In this document: positions 6,548-10,187 of the stretch, one piece after another
Layout of the letters: each line of letters starts with the position of its first letter
Numbering within the stretch: the stretch's first letter is position 1
From: Thalassiosira profunda
Taxonomy: Eukaryota > Bacillariophyta > Thalassiosirophyceae > Thalassiosirales > Thalassiosiraceae
Direction: 5' to 3'
Assembly: GCA_036939355.1 (NCBI GenBank)
Contig: JALLAP010001011.1
Coordinates: forward strand, 1 to 10,187
Length of the DNA stretch: 10,187 nucleotides
The notes under the pieces: model-generated
Told to the model about the DNA's origin: nothing
What the model saw: the letters and a program-made list of their open reading frames with translations, nothing else
Database searches by the model: none
Made by a program: the position numbers and the translations under genes

Positions 6548-7360
6548 ATGTGTCGCCCCCAGCCGACGGCCGCGTGGGCCGTTGCGTCGTCTACTGCGCA
6601 GCAGGCGCCCAAAGCCAAGCCATCGTTGCGGGAGCGACGGCGCCCGCGCATCTCATTCAATAGCACCCACGGATGGTCCGGCACCATCTCCACCCTCCTC
6701 ACGTGCGTGGCGATTGCAGTTGGGCGCTTTGCGCCGTCCAACTCGACGTTTGCGTTGTTGGCGGCAGTATCGTCGGTCGTCACCGCCGCGTCGGGCGTCG
6801 ACATTGTCGACCAGGCACCCAAGCAAACAGTCGTGACGAAGCATCCAATTCGAGTGGTGCCGCCTCATCGGGACGCATTTCGGAGGACGGCGTATTCGAT
6901 ATTCTATCTCAGCGGCAGAATCTGTTGGAATGCTGCAAAGGCTCACATCTTGGGAAAATCTGCAAATGGCGTCATAGATTGGGCATGGGGACTTGCGGCA
7001 CTCTTCTATGCGACAACCTACTTCATTCCGAATGCACGAGATATCGATTGGACCAACGGCAACACCTATGTTTTTGTGGTCCCCATGGCGATTGGACTAT
7101 CTGCAGATGCACTGTTCCAATTGCCAACTTTGCAATGCAGCGATGAAGTTTGCTGGAACGATCACATCATAACCAACATGGATCTGTTGTGGGTGCTCCT
7201 TTCTGGACTGGTGGTGGCATTCGTTTTCACATTGGCGTTCCGCGGAGTGCTGGGAATACGCAGCTGCTATTGGGGCGCTGCGGCCGTCGTGCACGGAATC
7301 GTTGCGTATCTGATCGTCAAAGCGATGCCGTTTGCATTGATGCAAATTGCGCCAAGATAG
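6548..7360 (+). CDS. Unrecognised multi-span membrane protein
   Basis: I do not recognise the family. The single-exon frame encodes 270 residues from an ATG at 6548 in GTCGCCATGT; the frame extends further upstream only through non-ATG codons. Residues 1-40 are Arg/Pro/Ala-rich, with a strongly basic patch (SLRERRRPRISF), and could be a cytosolic tail or a mitochondrial-type presequence; no signal peptide is evident. Hydrophobic segments lie at about 45-61, 66-85, 141-160, 173-191, 211-231 and 241-260. A conserved-looking amphipathic region (about 107-135, RRTAYSIFYLSGRICWNAAK) precedes the third. The loop LQCSDEVCW carries two Cys five residues apart, which could form a disulfide. It is head-to-head with the MFS transporter and tail-to-tail, 65 bp apart, with cycloeucalenol cycloisomerase. 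Smooth codon use and an uninterrupted frame argue it is real. No function is assigned. Confidence 0.75.
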   Translation: MCRPQPTAAWAVASSTAQQAPKAKPSLRERRRPRISFNSTHGWSGTISTLLTCVAIAVGRFAPSNSTFALLAAVSSVVTAASGVDIVDQAPKQTVVTKHPIRVVPPHRDAFRRTAYSIFYLSGRICWNAAKAHILGKSANGVIDWAWGLAALFYATTYFIPNARDIDWTNGNTYVFVVPMAIGLSADALFQLPTLQCSDEVCWNDHIITNMDLLWVLLSGLVVAFVFTLAFRGVLGIRSCYWGAAAVVHGIVAYLIVKAMPFALMQIAPR

Positions 7361-7425
7361 ATTGAATGCATCAACATGCGGTAGTAGAATGTATAAATTG
7401 CACATTTGCACTGAACGTCAGTGTG
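7361..7425. other. Short intergenic gap between convergent stop codons
   Basis: These 65 AT-leaning bp separate the TAG of the unknown gene from the TAA of the cycloisomerase. There is no canonical AATAAA; GTATAAAT at about 7391-7398 is the nearest AT-rich signal. Antisense 3' UTR overlap is likely. Confidence 0.6.
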
Positions 7426-8415
7426 TTATGATGTCGTGGCAAACGCAACGCCGCCAATCGTCAGGGGTATGCCCAAATGCAGTCTCGCGAAGTCCAGCAG
7501 TGTCAGAATCATCATTCCCTGCCCGCAAGCAATGGTAAACGTGTCCATCAGAGATTTTTCCTGCGATATCCCCTCGTCGACTTGCTGGTCAAAGTAATAG
7601 AATCCCGGGAAGCTCACAATGAAATAAATGCCGTAGAACGCACTGCCCCACACGTACGCCATGTCCCGATCCTCGAAGGAATAGTAGGGAAAGCTTGAGA
7701 TGGTCAACGTCTCCATGAACGCCGTAAAGTAGCTCAAGAAGAAGACCGTGAACCAGAAGAGCAACCCCTTCCTCCATCCACTTTCGTACGAGCGATCGAC
7801 GTATCGCAGTATCCCATTGCTAATCGAAGCGTGGTACGTGCAGAAGTAAAAGTGCGTCGCCAGGAACATGGCGATGGGCACGTCGTTGAGCCGAAAGGAC
7901 GGCATGGTGTATTGCGCCTTGAGCACCGAGTAGAAGTAGTGCGTGTACCAGTAGTTCCCGATGAACGCGTAGGTGACGAGGTACAGCGTGGCTTTCGTGG
8001 AGTACCGCTGATGGAACGGCCGCGCGGCGTCCGGATTGACGATCGCCTTCCCCTCCACGACGGGCGCGCTGGCCTGCGGGTACACCATTGGTTGCAACAT
8101 CAGCGGAAGGGCGAGCCCGCCGCAAACCCCGACGTATCCCCAAGCATTGAAATATTCGTAGGCTTGCGATACCACGATGAGGCCAAAGATGCCGATCCAG
8201 ACGGCCGAGTAGCGCCACGAAAAGACCTCGTAGCAGTGCTTGCTCGGCTCGACGAGGGGGCTGGGGAGTTGCAGCGGGATCCTGGACGGCGCCGCGTAGG
8301 GCGCGCGGGTTTGGAGGGCGTGCAGCCCGACCAGGACGGCGAAGGCCGTGGCCAGGATGGCGGACATCGTCGCCTCGATGGGCATCGCTGTAGGTGGCGG
8401 GGGTGGTGCGGGCAT
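7426..8415 (-). CDS. CPI1: Cycloeucalenol cycloisomerase (cyclopropyl sterol isomerase)
   Basis: The enzyme opens the 9beta,19-cyclopropane ring of cycloeucalenol to give obtusifoliol (EC 5.5.1.9), a step required in sterol pathways that start from cycloartenol. It is an ER membrane protein. The 329-residue product matches plant CPI1 along its length: EPSKHCYEVF (56-65), YAFIGNYWYTHYFYSVL (149-165), YTMPSFRLNDVP (169-180), LSYFTAFMETLTISSFPYY (227-245) and YGIYFIVSFPGFYYFD (261-276). Plant CPI1 is about 280 residues. The extra length is N-terminal, where a Pro-rich start is followed by a hydrophobic stretch (about 17-36) that may be a signal anchor. The ATG at 8415 lies in CACCATGC and is the first in frame; ATGs at residues 11 and 17 are alternatives. 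It is a single exon with all core motifs intact. Its presence supports a photosynthetic lineage. Confidence 0.93.
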   Translation of the reverse strand: MPAPPPPPTAMPIEATMSAILATAFAVLVGLHALQTRAPYAAPSRIPLQLPSPLVEPSKHCYEVFSWRYSAVWIGIFGLIVVSQAYEYFNAWGYVGVCGGLALPLMLQPMVYPQASAPVVEGKAIVNPDAARPFHQRYSTKATLYLVTYAFIGNYWYTHYFYSVLKAQYTMPSFRLNDVPIAMFLATHFYFCTYHASISNGILRYVDRSYESGWRKGLLFWFTVFFLSYFTAFMETLTISSFPYYSFEDRDMAYVWGSAFYGIYFIVSFPGFYYFDQQVDEGISQEKSLMDTFTIACGQGMMILTLLDFARLHLGIPLTIGGVAFATTS

Positions 8416-8544
8416 GGTGGTGCAGCAGGTGAAGCAAGGAAGGCGCGCGTGAGGCGTGAGGAATGAGAATGAGGGGATGGAGGAGAGCTAAGAGGGAAGG
8501 AGATACCGATAGATACCAAGTGGTGGCGGAGGCGCTCAGGATTT

Positions 8545-8552
8545 TTTGGCGC
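8545..8552 (+). promoter_or_regulatory. E2F/DP-type site
   Basis: TTTGGCGC fits the E2F consensus TTTSSCGC exactly. RPA1 is a classical S-phase gene and a common E2F target in plants and animals. The site lies about 466 bp from the RPA1 ATG and about 130 bp from the CPI1 ATG, so its target is uncertain. Confidence 0.35.
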
Positions 8553-8897
8553 ACACGTCCACTGTCATTTTTCGAGGGAGTTCCTTCACAATCAAGCGGC
8601 ACGGCCAGGTGAGCATTGCAATGGTCTTGGCGGGGAAGGGGTTCTGGGGCGCGGCAGGGTGGGTTGGTTGGGCGCTGCGGCGTCTCGTCGGGCAGGCAGC
8701 CGGCTCGGATGGAAACAGCTCGATCGTGGTCCATGCGAACTGAGCTCACTGAGGGTGGCACGTGCACCACCCCGGCCTCGGCTGTCCTTTCGCCCCTGCT
8801 CTCCCTAGCCACCGAGGTAGATGCATGCAACATCGTCGATGGTGCACTAGCCGTGTGGGCAGGCGACGCGGATGTGCGGCTCGTTTCTCTTTTGTCC

Positions 8898-8923
8898 GTG
8901 CACCACCTCGCTCATTGGTGCAC
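8898..8923. repeat. Inverted GTGCACCA pair upstream of RPA1
   Basis: GTGCACCA (8898-8905) and TGGTGCAC (8916-8923) are perfect 8-bp inverse complements with the spacer CCTCGCTCAT. The pair ends 94 bp before the RPA1 ATG. Confidence 0.55.
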
Positions 8924-9017
8924 TCTGATAATTTCTCCATCATCTTTGCTCATCTGATCATATCTCTACCCCTCCTCACTAAAGATATCGTCATTCCACC
9001 AAAACAACCAAGCAACC

Positions 9018-10187
9018 ATGTCGCTCACGCCCAACGCCATCTCGACCATGTTCCGCATGGCCGGGTCCGTGGACAACCCCGCCTTCACCCCCACCGTGCA
9101 GGTGATCCACGTGAAGAAGATCGACAACAAGGGGAACGGGGAGGAGCGGTGGAAGGTGCGTCCAGTGACAGTTCATTATTGCTTGGCTATGGCAGAATGC
9201 CATCTCTCTGTTTATACACCTGCTAATTTGTTTCATTCATTTCTGCAATCCACAGGTCATCCTCTCCGACGGCACCCACCACCTCTCGGGCATGTGCGCC
9301 ACGCAGCTCAACGGCCTCGTCCACAACGGCACCGTCTCCGCGAACTGCATCCTCAAAATCAACGAGTTCATCGTCAACGAGATGGGATCCGGACAGAAGA
9401 TCTGCATTTTGTTGGGATTGGAGCCGGCGGGCGGCAATCCGGGCAGCCGGATCGGGTCGCCGGTGGACATTGCCAAGGCGGGGAACCTCCCCCCGCCCCA
9501 GCAGGCGAACAACGGCGGGGCGCAGCCCATGTACGGCAACGTGCAGTCGAACGGGGGCGGCGGCGGCGGCGGCGGAAACCCCTATGGAGGAGGCGGAAAT
9601 CCCTACGGAGGGGGAGGAAACAACAATCGCTTCGGGGGCGGAGGGGGGTCCTCCCAGCCCATCGTCCGCTCCTCGGTCAACGGCACCCCCATCACTCCCA
9701 TCAGCGGCCTGAACATGTACTCGAACCGCTGGGTCATCCGCGCGAAGGTCACGTCCAAGTCCCCCGTTCGGACGTGGAGCAACGCCAAGGGCGAGGGGAG
9801 CCTCTTCAGCGTCGACCTCCTGGACAACAGCGGGACCGACGTCCGCGCCACCTTCTTCAAGGAGGCCGTGGACAAGTTCTACTCCTTCCTGGAGGAGGGA
9901 AAGGTGTACACCTTCACCGGCGGGCGGCTCAAGGTGGCCAACATGCAGTACAACACGTGCAAGAGCTCGTTCGAGATCACGTTCGACCAGAATTCGGAGA
10001 TCCACCTCGACGAGCAGGGCGGGGAGGCGATTCGGGAGTCGTACGAGTTCGTGAAGATTGCGAATCTGGAGAACGTGGAGCCGAACCAGTACGTGGACAT
10101 CCTGGCGGTGGTGAAGCACGTGGGCGAGCCGGCCACCATCATCAGCAAGAAGAGCGGGAAGGAGATGACCAAGTGCGAGCTGACGGT
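9018..10187 (+). CDS. RPA1: Replication protein A large subunit (RPA70), partial (C-terminus off the right edge)
   Basis: RPA70 is the main single-stranded-DNA-binding subunit of the RPA heterotrimer, acting in nuclear replication, repair and checkpoint signalling. Exons are 9018..9155 and 9256 to beyond the edge; 356 complete residues are visible. Residues 1 to about 105 form the N-terminal OB fold (DBD-F), which contacts partner proteins. A Gly-rich linker follows at about 143-178 with NPYGGGG repeated. DBD-A begins near 190 (TPITPISGLN) and has the conserved VRTWSNAKGEGSLFSVDLLD and GRLKVANMQYN, close to human RPA70. DBD-B begins about 311 (FVKIANLENVEPNQYVDILA). DBD-C with its zinc ribbon lies beyond the window. 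The ATG at 9018 in CAACCATGTCG is the first in frame and yields the expected N-terminus. It is head-to-head with CPI1. No sign of transfer or damage. Confidence 0.95.
   Translation, partial: MSLTPNAISTMFRMAGSVDNPAFTPTVQVIHVKKIDNKGNGEERWKVRPVTVHYCLAMAECHLSVYTPANLFHSFLQSTGHPLRRHPPPLGHVRHAAQRPRPQRHRLRELHPQNQRVHRQRDGIRTEDLHFVGIGAGGRQSGQPDRVAGGHCQGGEPPPAPAGEQRRGAAHVRQRAVERGRRRRRRKPLWRRRKSLRRGRKQQSLRGRRGVLPAHRPLLGQRHPHHSHQRPEHVLEPLGHPREGHVQVPRSDVEQRQGRGEPLQRRPPGQQRDRRPRHLLQGGRGQVLLLPGGGKGVHLHRRAAQGGQHAVQHVQELVRDHVRPEFGDPPRRAGRGGDSGVVRVREDCESGERGAEPVRGHPGGGEARGRAGHHHQQEEREGDDQVRADG
9156..9255 (+). other. 100-nt spliceosomal intron in RPA1
   Basis: The donor is AAG|GTGCGT and the acceptor is TCCACAG at 9249-9255 after a T-rich tract. 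A CTAAT branch-point-like motif occurs about 30 nt upstream. The phase-0 join (WK|VILSDG) restores the OB-fold sequence exactly. The intron is visibly more AT-rich than the exons. Confidence 0.95.
9553..9645 (+). repeat. Gly-rich linker repeats with a (GGC)6 microsatellite in RPA1
   Basis: Six GGC codons run from 9556 to 9573 within an eight-Gly run. They are followed by two NPYGGGG units and NNNRFGGGGG. RPA70 proteins normally have a flexible linker here, but its Gly richness and codon repetition suggest slippage-driven expansion. Confidence 0.7.

Larger units (their letters stand above)
8416..9017. promoter_or_regulatory. Divergent promoter of CPI1 and RPA1 with four GTGCACCA elements
   Basis: No supportable coding region is present in these 602 bp. 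GTGCACCA occurs at 8762-8769 and 8898-8905 on the plus strand, and at 8840-8847 and 8916-8923 on the minus strand. The last pair forms an inverted repeat with a 10-bp spacer. The first overlaps a G-box, CACGTG (8759-8764). An E2F-consensus TTTGGCGC lies at 8545-8552. The octamers lie 95-256 bp upstream of the RPA1 ATG, so they more likely serve RPA1. The RPA1 leader ends with a C/A-rich CCAAAACAACCAAGCAACC. Confidence 0.6.

Noticed and set aside
1..8415. A metabolic gene cluster for isoprenoid or lipid metabolism
   Set aside because: The lipid kinase, carotenoid oxygenase and sterol isomerase act in different pathways and compartments and are interleaved with a transporter and unknown genes; chance neighbourhood is the simpler reading.
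7820..8833. A 337-codon minus-strand frame overlapping CPI1
   Set aside because: It is low-complexity (Arg/Pro/His-rich) and fully overlaps the well-supported CPI1 frame; it is open only because of high GC.
9223..10119. A 298-codon minus-strand frame opposite RPA1
   Set aside because: It is antisense to strongly conserved RPA1 codons and has the Val/His/Leu/Arg bias expected of a complement of GC-rich coding sequence.
1..10187. tRNA, rRNA, CRISPR, transposon or viral signatures
   Set aside because: No cloverleaf, long repeats with regular spacers, terminal inverted repeats, transposase, integrase or capsid-like protein was seen.

Overview
The window looks like nuclear DNA of a photosynthetic eukaryote with a secondary plastid, most likely an ochrophyte (diatom or pelagophyte relative). 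I cannot name the species. The reasons are as follows. Genes carry short GT-AG introns (76 and 100 nt) and Kozak-like starts such as CACCATGG. Two proteins begin with a signal peptide that ends at a Phe in an 'A-x-F'-type context, as in bipartite plastid-targeting leaders. A cycloeucalenol cycloisomerase implies sterol synthesis through cycloartenol. RPA1 is a clear eukaryotic replication gene. No bacterial, viral, mobile, CRISPR or RNA-gene signal was seen.

Layout, left to right: (1) 1-726 (-), a partial DGK1/SEC59/VTE5-type lipid (CTP-dependent) kinase whose 3' part lies off the left edge and whose 5' gene model does not resolve cleanly; (2) 727-1306, non-coding; (3) 1307-2630 (-), a two-exon aspartyl/asparaginyl beta-hydroxylase-family oxygenase with a probable plastid leader; (4) 2631-2854, a 224-bp bidirectional promoter; (5) 2855-4747 (+), a carotenoid cleavage dioxygenase-family protein with a probable plastid leader; (6) 4794-6152 (-), an SLC18B1-like major facilitator transporter; (7) 6153-6547, a divergent promoter rich in palindromes; (8) 6548-7360 (+), an unrecognised multi-span membrane protein; (9) 7426-8415 (-), cycloeucalenol cycloisomerase; (10) 8416-9017, a divergent promoter; (11) 9018 to the right edge (+), RPA1 with one intron.

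Apart from the tandem minus-strand pair at the left, genes alternate strand. Three head-to-head pairs share 224, 395 and 602 bp of upstream DNA. Two tail-to-tail pairs have only 46 and 65 bp between stop codons. The lipid and isoprenoid flavour (lipid kinase, carotenoid oxygenase, sterol isomerase) is noticeable, but I see no evidence of a dedicated pathway cluster.

The most interesting non-coding signal is the octamer GTGCACCA. It occurs at six sites, all in upstream regions and none in a coding sequence, often as inverted pairs or full palindromes. Dense dyads also occur in the divergent promoters. I found no convincing new defence, mobile or catalytic system; the best candidates for novelty are the cis-element family, a duplicated plastid signal peptide, and an AspH-family enzyme with an Asp where human ASPH has Gly.
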